NCBI RefSeq assembly: GCF_022664455.2
Contig: NZ_JAKRKC020000001.1
Coordinates: 5,647,001 to 5,711,000, forward strand
DNA length: 64,000 nucleotides
DNA from: Actinomadura luzonensis
GTDB taxonomy: Bacteria > Actinomycetota > Actinomycetes > Streptosporangiales > Streptosporangiaceae
Direction: 5' to 3'
In this document: positions 58,373-64,000 of the stretch, piece by piece
How the letters are laid out: each line of letters opens with the position of its first letter
Position numbering within the stretch: the first letter of the stretch is position 1
Translations under genes and position numbers: made by a program
Notes under the pieces: model-generated
What the model saw: only the letters and a program-made list of their open reading frames with translations
Database searches by the model: none
Told to the model about the DNA's origin: nothing

Positions 58373-58457
58373 TGATCACGCAGTTGTCCCGATGAACCGG
58401 AGCCTGGCACCCCACGCTCAGGCTCTGGCGAACCCGGTCGGGACAACTGCCTGATCA
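58373..58457. repeat. 85-base nested inverted repeat downstream of whiB
   Basis: Outer arms TGATCA-C-GCAGTTGTCCCGA (58373-58392) and TCGGGACAACTGC-C-TGATCA (58438-58457) match in 19 of 20 positions. Inside them AGCCTG (58401-58406) pairs with CAGGCT (58419-58424) over 12 bases. The spacing between the paired strands leaves 8- and 13-base side loops. There is no T-run. It sits in the 207-base gap between whiB and the next gene, and could be a terminator, a stable RNA structure, or a DNA site. Confidence 0.85.
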
Positions 58458-58547
58458 GGCCCATACAGACGAACCCGACGCACGGCGGCCACCCCACGTC
58501 GCCGTGCGTTCGCCATCCCGTCACACGGCGGCCCTAGCGTGCCCGCC

Positions 58548-59798
58548 ATGAGAAGCATCACCCTCCTGATGTGCGCCGGCGCGGCGGCCCTGTCCCTCGC
58601 CGCCCCCGCAGCAGCAGCAGCAGCGAATCCCACCACGGGTCCCACCGCTGGTGCGGCCGCCGATCGCGGGCGGCCCGGCTGGCCGGCCGCCTTCGGGCAG
58701 GCCACGCTGACCGGCTTCGCCGCGCTCCCCGCGCAGACCTACGTCCCCGGCAGCGAGCCGTCCGGCTCCGCGCTCGGCACCGCGCCCGTCAACGGGATCA
58801 CCCCGCCCTTCCCCGGCCAGCCCGTGCAGGGCTTCAGCGGCATCGTGCGGCGCGGCGACGGCACCTACGAGGTGCTGTCCGACAACGGCTTCGGCAACAA
58901 GGCCAACAGCTCCGACTTCCTCCTCCGGGTGCACCACATCAAGCCCGACTTCCGCGACAAGTCGGTCAAGGTGCTCGGCGGGTTCAACCTGACCGACCCT
59001 CGCAAGCTGGTGCCCTTCGCCCTCACCCGCCAGGACCGCACGCTGACCGGCGCGGACTTCGACGTCGAGTCGATCGTGCGGACCCAGGACGGCACATACT
59101 GGATCGGCGACGAGTTCGGCCCCTACCTGCTGCACTTCGACCGCAAGGGCCGCCTCATGGACGCCCCGGTCGCGCTGCCCGGCGTCCGCGCGCCGGAGAA
59201 CCCCGAACTGAACGGCGCCCAGCCGAACCTGGCCTCCAGCAAGGGCTTCGAGGGCATGGCGCGCGGCGTCGACGGCCGCCACCTCTACCCGCTGCTCGAA
59301 GGCACGGTCGCGGGCGACCCCGAGGGAACGCTGCGGATGAACGAGTTCGACCTGCGCACCCGGTCCTACACCGGGCGGCGGTGGACGTACCGGCTGGACT
59401 CGCCCGCGCACGCCATCGGCGACGCCGTCGCCGTGGACGCCGACCGCTTCCTCGTCATCGAGCGCGACAACGCGCAGGGCGACGCCGCCCAGGTCAAGCG
59501 CGTCTACCTGGCCGACCGGCGGGACCGCGACGGCGACGGCACCCTGGACAAGACCCTGGTCGCGGACCTGCTGAACCTCGCCGACCCGCGCGGCCTCGCC
59601 GGCGCCCCCGGCACCTTCCGCTTCCCGTTCCAGACGATCGAGGACGTCGCCGTCCTGGACGACCGCACGCTGGCCGTCCTCGACGACAACAACTTCCCCT
59701 TCTCGAACGGCCGCACGGCGGGCAGGCCGGACGACAACGAGTTCATCACCGTCCGCCTGGCGCGCGGCCTCCAGGCCGACCCCCGCGTCCGCCGCTGA
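58548..59798 (+). CDS. Secreted phytase-like esterase-domain protein
   Basis: 416 residues. Signal peptide RSITLLMCAGAAALSLAAPAAAAAA (in part LLMCAGAAALSLAAPAAAA), then a beta-propeller-like domain of the esterase-like phytase family (PF13449): GFSGIVRRGDGTYEVLSDNG, FDVESIVRTQDGTYWIGDEFGP, SNKGFEGMARG-type (SSKGFEGMARGVDGRHL) and IEDVAVLDDRTLAVLDDNNF. Substrate is uncertain: phosphoesters or other esters. ATG 58548 is used (a GTG at 58539 is in frame). Its stop lies at the base of a strong hairpin. Confidence 0.86.
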   Translation: MRSITLLMCAGAAALSLAAPAAAAAANPTTGPTAGAAADRGRPGWPAAFGQATLTGFAALPAQTYVPGSEPSGSALGTAPVNGITPPFPGQPVQGFSGIVRRGDGTYEVLSDNGFGNKANSSDFLLRVHHIKPDFRDKSVKVLGGFNLTDPRKLVPFALTRQDRTLTGADFDVESIVRTQDGTYWIGDEFGPYLLHFDRKGRLMDAPVALPGVRAPENPELNGAQPNLASSKGFEGMARGVDGRHLYPLLEGTVAGDPEGTLRMNEFDLRTRSYTGRRWTYRLDSPAHAIGDAVAVDADRFLVIERDNAQGDAAQVKRVYLADRRDRDGDGTLDKTLVADLLNLADPRGLAGAPGTFRFPFQTIEDVAVLDDRTLAVLDDNNFPFSNGRTAGRPDDNEFITVRLARGLQADPRVRR

Positions 59799-59846
59799 AC
59801 GCGCGCGGCCGGCGCCCCCCGTGGCGGGGCGCCGGCCGCGCGCGTT
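59798..59846 (+). terminator. Strong 21-bp stem-loop
   Basis: Arms at 59798-59818 and 59826-59846 are perfectly complementary over 21 bases (arm 1 begins AACGCGCGCGGCC) around a 7-base loop CCGTGGC. It starts on the last base of the phytase-like gene's stop codon and ends 12 bases before the next start. No T-run, as usual in this GC class; very likely a terminator. Confidence 0.85.
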
Positions 59847-59857
59847 AGAGTGCCCGG

Positions 59858-60499
59858 ATGGCACGTTCCCAGCGCGCTCCCGTGACCGCCGACGACCTGG
59901 AGCGGGTCGTCCGGATGGCCGTGGACGTGCTCGCCGCCGCGCCCGCGCACGCGTGGGACGCCAAGGCGGGCTCTCTGGAGTGGACCTGCCGCGAGACCGC
60001 CGGCCACCTGGCCGACGACTTGTTCGCCTACGCCGCCCAGCTCGGCCCGCGCCGGCCGCCCACCGACCGCTATGTCCCCTTCGCGGTGAGCGGCGCCCGG
60101 GAGGGCGGGCCCGTGGAGACCGTCCGGGCGCGCCCCGAGGAGGGCCCGGACGGCGTGCTGCAGGTGGTGGAGGCGTGCGGCGCGCTGCTGGTCGCGATGG
60201 TCAGGACGGCCCCGCCGCACGTGCTCGCCTATCACGGGTTCGGCAACGCCGACCCCGAGGGCTTCGCCGCGATGGGGCTCGTGGAGACCCTCGTCCACAC
60301 CCATGACCTGGCCGAGGGCCTGGGCCTGGCGTGGGACCCGCCGGCGGACGTGTGCGCCCGGGTGCTCGACCGGCTCTTCCCCGGCGCGCCCATCGACGCC
60401 GGGCCCTGGCCGGCCCTGCTGTGGGCGACGGGCCGCCGCGCGCTCCCCGGGCGCCCGCGCCTGACGGAATGGCGCTGGTACAGCGCGCCCAGGGACTGA
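59858..60499 (+). CDS. DinB/maleylpyruvate isomerase N-terminal domain protein
   Basis: 213 residues. The four-helix MDMPI_N fold is shown by WTCRETAGHLADDLFAYAAQL (the His in TAGHLADD is a metal ligand), then GLVETLVHTHDLAEGLGL with the second metal His pair (HTHD). Mycothiol-dependent enzymes of this family include maleylpyruvate isomerase and detoxifying transferases. The C-terminal domain seen in the isomerase is absent. ATG 59858, 12 bases after the stem-loop. Catalytic role unknown. Confidence 0.85.
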   Translation: MARSQRAPVTADDLERVVRMAVDVLAAAPAHAWDAKAGSLEWTCRETAGHLADDLFAYAAQLGPRRPPTDRYVPFAVSGAREGGPVETVRARPEEGPDGVLQVVEACGALLVAMVRTAPPHVLAYHGFGNADPEGFAAMGLVETLVHTHDLAEGLGLAWDPPADVCARVLDRLFPGAPIDAGPWPALLWATGRRALPGRPRLTEWRWYSAPRD

Positions 60500-60502
60500 A
60501 CC

Positions 60503-60736
60503 TCAGACGATGAGGTCGTCGAACTCCCCGTCCTTGGCGCCGAGGACGAAAGCGGCGATCTCCGCCGGGGTGTAGACCAGCGCCGGCCCTTCGGGAAAGC
60601 GTGAGTTGCGCATGGCGATCTCCCCGTTGGGCAGGGACGCCACCTCGACGCAGTTGCCGTTGGGGTTGCTCCGCTTGCTCTTGCGCCAGACGACGGGAAG
60701 GCGGCCGGCGGGGGTTCCGTTCCGGAACTCGTGCAT
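60503..60736 (-). CDS. DUF397 protein
   Basis: 77 residues. DUF397 signature: VVWRKSKRSNPNGNCVEVASLPNG (in part WRKSKRSNPNGNCVEV), VYTPAEIAAFVLGAKDGEFDDL. These small acidic proteins pair with HTH-DUF5753 regulators in the WhiJ/abaA-like clusters that affect development and antibiotic production in Streptomyces. ATG 60736 follows GGAGCTGCCCCC; an upstream in-frame ATG at 60856 is less likely because the palindrome and the leader lie between. The HTH partner is encoded 135 bases upstream on the same strand. Confidence 0.9.
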   Translation of the reverse strand: MHEFRNGTPAGRLPVVWRKSKRSNPNGNCVEVASLPNGEIAMRNSRFPEGPALVYTPAEIAAFVLGAKDGEFDDLIV

Positions 60737-60759
60737 GGGGGCAGCTCCTCGCGATCTTA

Positions 60760-60777
60760 CGGATGCACGTGCATCCG
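60760..60777. promoter_or_regulatory. 18-bp palindrome before the DUF397 gene
   Basis: CGGATGCACGTGCATCCG is fully self-complementary and lies 23 bases upstream of the DUF397 ATG. Its centre GCACGTGC is shared with a second 18-bp palindrome at 61767-61784. Likely operator for the HTH-DUF5753 protein. Confidence 0.75.
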
Positions 60778-60871
60778 CGTTTGCGAGCTGACAATACGGC
60801 AGCGTGCTGACCTCCATATACCGGACGACCAAAAATCCCGGTATGTAGTGGATCACACGGACATCAGACCA

Positions 60872-61750
60872 TCAGGAGAGGAGGCGCTCCAGGAAACGCC
60901 GCGTCTCCTTCGGCGTCTCGGCCTGGACGCTGAGCCGGTCCATGACCTCCATGTAGTGGTCGGAGTCGGCGGGTTTGTCCAGGTAGAGAGCGCTGGTGAG
61001 CTGCTCCATGTAGACCACGTCGGGCAGCTCGCGCTCGGGGAAGCGCAGGATGCTGAACGGGCCGCCGGCCGCCGCGTGCCCGCCCCGGTCGAACGGCATG
61101 ACCTGGACGGTGACGTTGCGCTCGGCCGTGACGTCCAGCAGGTGCGCGATCTGGGCGCGCATGGTGGCGGGGCCGCCGAGCGTGCGGCGCACCACCGCCT
61201 CGTCGATGACCGCCCACAGGGTGAGCCCGGCCTCCAGCCGGTTCTGCCGGGTGGTGCGGAGGGCGACCCGCCGGTCCAGCTCGTTCCTGGCGGCCTTCTC
61301 GTGGGCCAGCTCGATGACCGCCCTGGCGTAGTCGGGGGTCTGCAGCAGGCCGGGCACGAACTGGTTCTCGTAAGTGCGGATGCTGGAGGCGGCGCCCTCC
61401 AGGCCGATGTAGACCTCGAACCAGGCGGGCAGCACGTCGCCGTACTTGTGCCACCAGCCGGGGGCGTTGGCCTGCTTGGCGAGGTCGAGGAGCTGCTGGC
61501 GCTCGGCGGCGTCGGTGACGCCGTAGAGGGTGAGCAGATCGGCCACGTCACGCTGCTTGAAGCTGACCTGGCCGAGCTCCAGCCGGCTGATCTTGGCGTG
61601 AGATGCGCGAATCGAGTACCCGGCGTCCTCCCGCGAGATACCCTTCTCCGTACGGAGCCTGCGGAGCTGCGTCCCGAGCAGGATCCGCAGCACCGTCGGG
61701 CTTCCCGGCGCGTAGCTGAGAAGTTTCCCTTCCGCGCTCTCTGCGCTCAC
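60872..61750 (-). CDS. HTH-XRE regulator with DUF5753 (WhiJ-like)
   Basis: 292 residues. N-terminal HTH_31: LGTQLRRLRTEKGISREDAGYSIRASHAKISRLELG (in part RLRTEKGISREDAGYSIRAS and HAKISRLELG, residues ~27-60). C-terminal DUF5753 (~105-285): RTYENQFVPGLLQTPDYARAV, RQNRLEAGLTLWAVIDEAVV, PDVVYMEQL. This is the WhiJ-type regulator architecture. GTG start at 61750. It diverges from the HATPase gene and has a palindrome at -17 from its start, so autoregulation is likely. DUF397 is the next gene on the strand. Confidence 0.92.
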   Translation of the reverse strand: MSAESAEGKLLSYAPGSPTVLRILLGTQLRRLRTEKGISREDAGYSIRASHAKISRLELGQVSFKQRDVADLLTLYGVTDAAERQQLLDLAKQANAPGWWHKYGDVLPAWFEVYIGLEGAASSIRTYENQFVPGLLQTPDYARAVIELAHEKAARNELDRRVALRTTRQNRLEAGLTLWAVIDEAVVRRTLGGPATMRAQIAHLLDVTAERNVTVQVMPFDRGGHAAAGGPFSILRFPERELPDVVYMEQLTSALYLDKPADSDHYMEVMDRLSVQAETPKETRRFLERLLS

Positions 61751-61766
61751 CGTACCGCTCCTAGAT

Positions 61767-61784
61767 CATCTGCACGTGCAGATG
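61767..61784. promoter_or_regulatory. 18-bp palindrome between HTH-DUF5753 and HATPase genes
   Basis: CATCTGCACGTGCAGATG is fully self-complementary, with the same centre (TGCACGTGCA) as the 60760-60777 palindrome. A further GATGC-N5-GCATC repeat overlaps its right end (61781-61795). It lies in the 90-base divergent region and could control both genes. Confidence 0.75.
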
Positions 61785-61840
61785 CGATCAGCATCCGTAA
61801 ACTACGAAAAGTCTTGCATTGGTAAGCACTCCCCGTAAAG

Positions 61841-62353
61841 ATGGGCATTGGATCACCAGACCGCGCTTCGGGGGCCAGAATGACGACTTTCGACGCTCGG
61901 CCGCAAGCCGCCATCGGTTCCCGGCCACCAAATTGGCTTTTCGCCATTCTGGTGGACGGCGGCGCCAGTGAGTGCGACGCGGTGTTCCCCTTCGCCGAGC
62001 GCACCGCGCTCGAACCGGCCTGCGTGGCCACCGCGCGGCGCTTCGTCGACCAGACCTTGACCTCGTGGGGCGTGAGCGAGGTCGCCTTCGACGCCCAGCT
62101 CGTCGTCTCCGAGCTGGTCACCAACGCGATCAGGCACGGCGGCGGCGCCGCGCAGCTCCGGCTGCTGTGCCACGGCCCGGAGCTGGCGTGCGTGGTGACC
62201 GACCACAGCCGCACCGCGCCGGTGGCCGCCGCGCCCGACGTCTTCTCCGAGTACGGGCGGGGGCTGCGGCTGGTCGACGCGCTGTGCAGCGGCTGGGGCT
62301 GGCTGTCGGCCGGCGCCGCCCGCAAGCTCGTCTGGGCCGTCCTCGCCGGCTGA
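61841..62353 (+). CDS. HATPase (anti-sigma-factor-kinase-like), AbaA-type
   Basis: 170 residues from ATG 61841 (ATG 61880 also possible). The GHKL fold shows N-box VVSELVTNAIRHGGG, G1 region VTDHSRTAPV and GRGLRLVDALCSGWGW (G2). Related to SpoIIAB-like anti-sigma kinases that lack a separate substrate domain; in WhiJ/abaA-like clusters this type of gene lies next to the HTH and DUF397 genes. Without a known sigma partner its role is inferred. Confidence 0.88.
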   Translation: MGIGSPDRASGARMTTFDARPQAAIGSRPPNWLFAILVDGGASECDAVFPFAERTALEPACVATARRFVDQTLTSWGVSEVAFDAQLVVSELVTNAIRHGGGAAQLRLLCHGPELACVVTDHSRTAPVAAAPDVFSEYGRGLRLVDALCSGWGWLSAGAARKLVWAVLAG

Positions 62354-62401
62354 CCGAGCGGACTGTCGGGCGGGGTACCAGGCGGGCTGAGCGCCGGCGG
62401 G

Positions 62402-63028
62402 TCAGGCGGCGCCCAGCAGGTCCAGCACGTCCTCGTCGCTGAGCTGCTCGAAGTGCTCGTACCACTGCCCCACCGCCCGGAAGTCGACCGGCGTCAGCAA
62501 CGCCACCACCTCGTCGGCCTCCTGCCGCAGGGCCTCCACCGTGCCCCGCGCCCCGACCGGCACGGCCAGCGTCACCCTGGCGGGCTTGGCCGCGGCCACC
62601 GCCCGCAGCGCCGCCCGCGCGGTGCCGCCCGTCGCCAGGCCGTCGTCCACGACGATCACCTCGCGGCCCTCCAGGGGCGGCAGCGCCCGCTCGCCCCGGT
62701 AGGCGCGCACCCGGCGGGCCAGCTCGCGCCGCTCCTCCTCCACCACCCCCGCGACCGACTCCGGCGTCAGGCCGAGCCGGTGCAGCAGCGCCAGGTCGAA
62801 CACCGGCTCGCCGCCCTCCGCGATCGCCCCGACGCCCAGCTCGGGCTGCGGCGGGTAGCCGATCTTCCTGGTGACGAGCACGTCCAGGGGGGCGCCGAAC
62901 CGGCGCGCGACGGGCACCGCCACCGCCACTCCCCCGCGCGGCAACGCGAGCACCACGGGGTCGCGGGCGTCCGGCAGCCGCTCGGCCAGGAGGGCCCCGG
63001 CCTCGGCCCGGTCTGCGAAGAGCTCCAT
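62402..63028 (-). CDS. Phosphoribosyltransferase family protein
   Basis: 208 residues. The PRPP loop is VIVVDDGLATGGTARAAL (residues ~121-138). N-terminal PVVLALPRGGVAVAVPVARR and the RKIGYPPQPELGVGAIAEGG block (in part KIGYPPQPELGVGAIAEG) place it in the actinobacterial PRTase-like group often found with erythromycin esterase/dienelactone hydrolase domains. It may not bind a nucleobase; several such proteins are regulators or of unknown use. ATG at 63028. A stem-loop lies between it and rsgA. Confidence 0.87.
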   Translation of the reverse strand: MELFADRAEAGALLAERLPDARDPVVLALPRGGVAVAVPVARRFGAPLDVLVTRKIGYPPQPELGVGAIAEGGEPVFDLALLHRLGLTPESVAGVVEEERRELARRVRAYRGERALPPLEGREVIVVDDGLATGGTARAALRAVAAAKPARVTLAVPVGARGTVEALRQEADEVVALLTPVDFRAVGQWYEHFEQLSDEDVLDLLGAA

Positions 63029-63115
63029 GTCCTCTGCCTACCCACCAGGGCCCGCCCCTCGCGCGGGCGCCTGCCGTTGCGGACGTCCGGAACAGCGGGC
63101 CCGTCAGATCCCGAT

Positions 63116-63154
63116 CCCGCCGCGCGGGGCCGGCCGGCGGCCCCGCGCGGCGGG
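63116..63154 (-). terminator. 16-bp stem-loop after rsgA
   Basis: CCCGCCGCGCGGGGCC (63116-63131) and GGCCCCGCGCGGCGGG (63139-63154) are fully complementary over a 7-base loop. It lies six bases after the rsgA stop (minus strand) and would end its transcript before the phosphoribosyltransferase gene. Confidence 0.8.
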
Positions 63155-63159
63155 CCGCG

Positions 63160-64000
63160 TCACGGGCGGTTGCGGCCGGAGCGGCGCATCTCCTTGGTGA
63201 TGATCTTCCACTTGTTCTGCTGCTCCTTGCGGAGCCGCGCGTCCGTCCTGGACGCCATCCAGGCCGCCTCGCGCCGCAGCTTGCGCCAGCTCTCCAGGCG
63301 GCGCTCCGGCAGCTCGCCGCACTCCACGGCGGCCAGCACCGCGCAGCCCGGCTCGCCGTCGTGCCCGCAGTCGCCGAACCGGCACCGGCCGGCCAGCTCC
63401 TCGACGTCGGCGAAGACCAGGTCGACGCCCTGGCCCATGTCGTACAGGCCGATCCTGCGGATGCCGGGCGTGTCGATGACGAGCCCGCCGCCGCGCAACG
63501 GGATCAGCTCCCGATGCACGGTCGTGTGCCGGCCGCGCCCGTCGGCGGCGCGCACCTGCTGGGTCTCCATGACCTCCTCGCCGGCCAGCGCGTTGACCAG
63601 CGTGGACTTCCCCGCCCCCGACGGACCGAGGATGACGGCCGTGCGGGAGCCGCCGAGGTAGGAGGCCGCGATCTCCACCCCCTCGCCGCGCAGCGACGAG
63701 ACGGCGTGCACGTCCACGCCGGGGGCGGCCGTGCGCACGTCGGCGAGCAGGTCGTCGAGGCCCTGCTCGAACAGGTCGGACTTGGTGACCAGCACGACCG
63801 GCGTCCCGCCGGACTCCCAGGCGAGCGCGACCAGCCGCTCGATCCTGGCCAGGTCGGCGAAGTCGGTCGAGTGCATGGCCGGCTCGGCCACGAAGACCAC
63901 GTCGACGTTGGCCGCGAGCACCTGGCCCTGGCCGTCGCCGGACAGGCCGCCGATCGAGTCGCGGCTCACGCCGCCCCGGACGAACGCGGTGCTCCGCGGC
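63160..64000 (-). CDS. rsgA: Ribosome small subunit-dependent GTPase A, partial
   Basis: About 280 C-terminal residues; the N-terminal OB-fold is beyond the right edge, since the frame is open to 64000 (STAFVRGGVSRDSIGG). Circularly permuted GTPase: G4 VTKSD, then SSLRGEG (G5), G1 ILGPSGAGKSTLVNAL and G3 VIDTPGIRRIG. Zinc finger: CRFGDCGHDGEPGCAV with three Cys and one His. It aids 30S maturation by releasing assembly factors. A frame start at the GTG near 63969 would remove the OB-fold, so the gene is taken as cut by the window. Confidence 0.93.
   Translation of the reverse strand, partial: PRSTAFVRGGVSRDSIGGLSGDGQGQVLAANVDVVFVAEPAMHSTDFADLARIERLVALAWESGGTPVVLVTKSDLFEQGLDDLLADVRTAAPGVDVHAVSSLRGEGVEIAASYLGGSRTAVILGPSGAGKSTLVNALAGEEVMETQQVRAADGRGRHTTVHRELIPLRGGGLVIDTPGIRRIGLYDMGQGVDLVFADVEELAGRCRFGDCGHDGEPGCAVLAAVECGELPERRLESWRKLRREAAWMASRTDARLRKEQQNKWKIITKEMRRSGRNRP

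Noticed and set aside
1..64000. CRISPR array, prophage or insertion sequence
   Set aside because: No regularly spaced repeats, no transposase or integrase motif, and no terminal inverted repeats around the lower-GC patch were found by eye.
1..64000. tRNA or rRNA gene
   Set aside because: Intergenic gaps are short; I saw no GGTTCGANTCC-type T-arm with matching acceptor stem.

Overview
This is a gene-dense chromosomal window from a very high-GC actinomycete. Strongly G/C-ending codons, many GTG/TTG starts, 4-base stop/start overlaps, a WhiB protein, an IdeR/DmdR-type iron box, a SigE-type sigma factor and a WhiJ/abaA-like trio (DUF397, HTH-DUF5753, HATPase) all fit a morphologically complex genus. 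My best guess is Streptosporangiaceae (Nonomuraea-like), inferred from gene content only. I saw no rRNA, tRNA, CRISPR, prophage or IS element.

Layout: 1-5416 holds the N-terminal part of a barbiturase/cyanuric-acid-amidohydrolase-family enzyme (cut by the left edge), an alpha/beta hydrolase, a FUSC membrane protein, an aldo/keto reductase diverging from a TetR regulator with a palindromic operator, and a class I aminotransferase. 5436-12701 is a plus-strand run: secreted TAP-like hydrolase, DUF418 protein, nitrilase-family amidase, two small unknowns, a GNAT enzyme, and a SigE-type sigma factor coupled to a membrane protein with a duplicated extracytoplasmic region. 12754-15799 holds a fused acyl-CoA carboxyltransferase, a P-loop kinase and a histidine phosphatase. 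15854-18002 is a patch of visibly lower GC with a Cys-rich protein and two membrane proteins. 18206-26853 includes a 3-hydroxyisobutyrate-dehydrogenase-like enzyme, a HyuA/HyuB operon, thymidine kinase, MarR, a DsbA/FrnE-type protein and an orphan CoxG-like protein. 26945-32253 holds a polysaccharide deacetylase, cydAB behind a palindrome-rich promoter, tandem paralogous lipoproteins and an LRR protein.

The most interesting block is 32287-43260. On the minus strand it has a PucR regulator (frame-broken here), a small S4 protein, an NCS2 nucleobase permease and a translationally coupled molybdenum hydroxylase (FAD, 2Fe-2S and Mo subunits). Diverging from PucR on the plus strand are DUF2877, FdrA and DUF1116, the trio reported in E. 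coli as oxamate carbamoyltransferase (AllH/AllF/AllG). Together these suggest import, hydroxylation and carbamoyl transfer from a purine- or pyrimidine-derived ureide. The substrate is not evident, and no carbamate kinase, allantoinase or ureidoglycolate enzyme is in view.

43341-52684 has a membrane Ser/Thr kinase, a TetR/MFS/MOSC run, a second MFS protein, a short family A DNA polymerase and a metallophosphoesterase. 53238-56954 pairs an alkyl-DHAP-synthase-like flavoprotein with TetR and GlpD (frame-broken here). 56968-58457 holds an iron box in front of a sucrase/ferredoxin-like Fe-S protein, a WhiB protein, and an 85-base nested inverted repeat. 58548-64000 has a phytase-like esterase, a DinB/MDMPI protein, the WhiJ-like trio with two matching 18-bp palindromes, a phosphoribosyltransferase and the C-terminal part of RsgA (cut by the right edge). 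Both broken genes (pucR, glpD) need a +1 shift in GC-rich runs, so sequencing error should be excluded before calling them pseudogenes.
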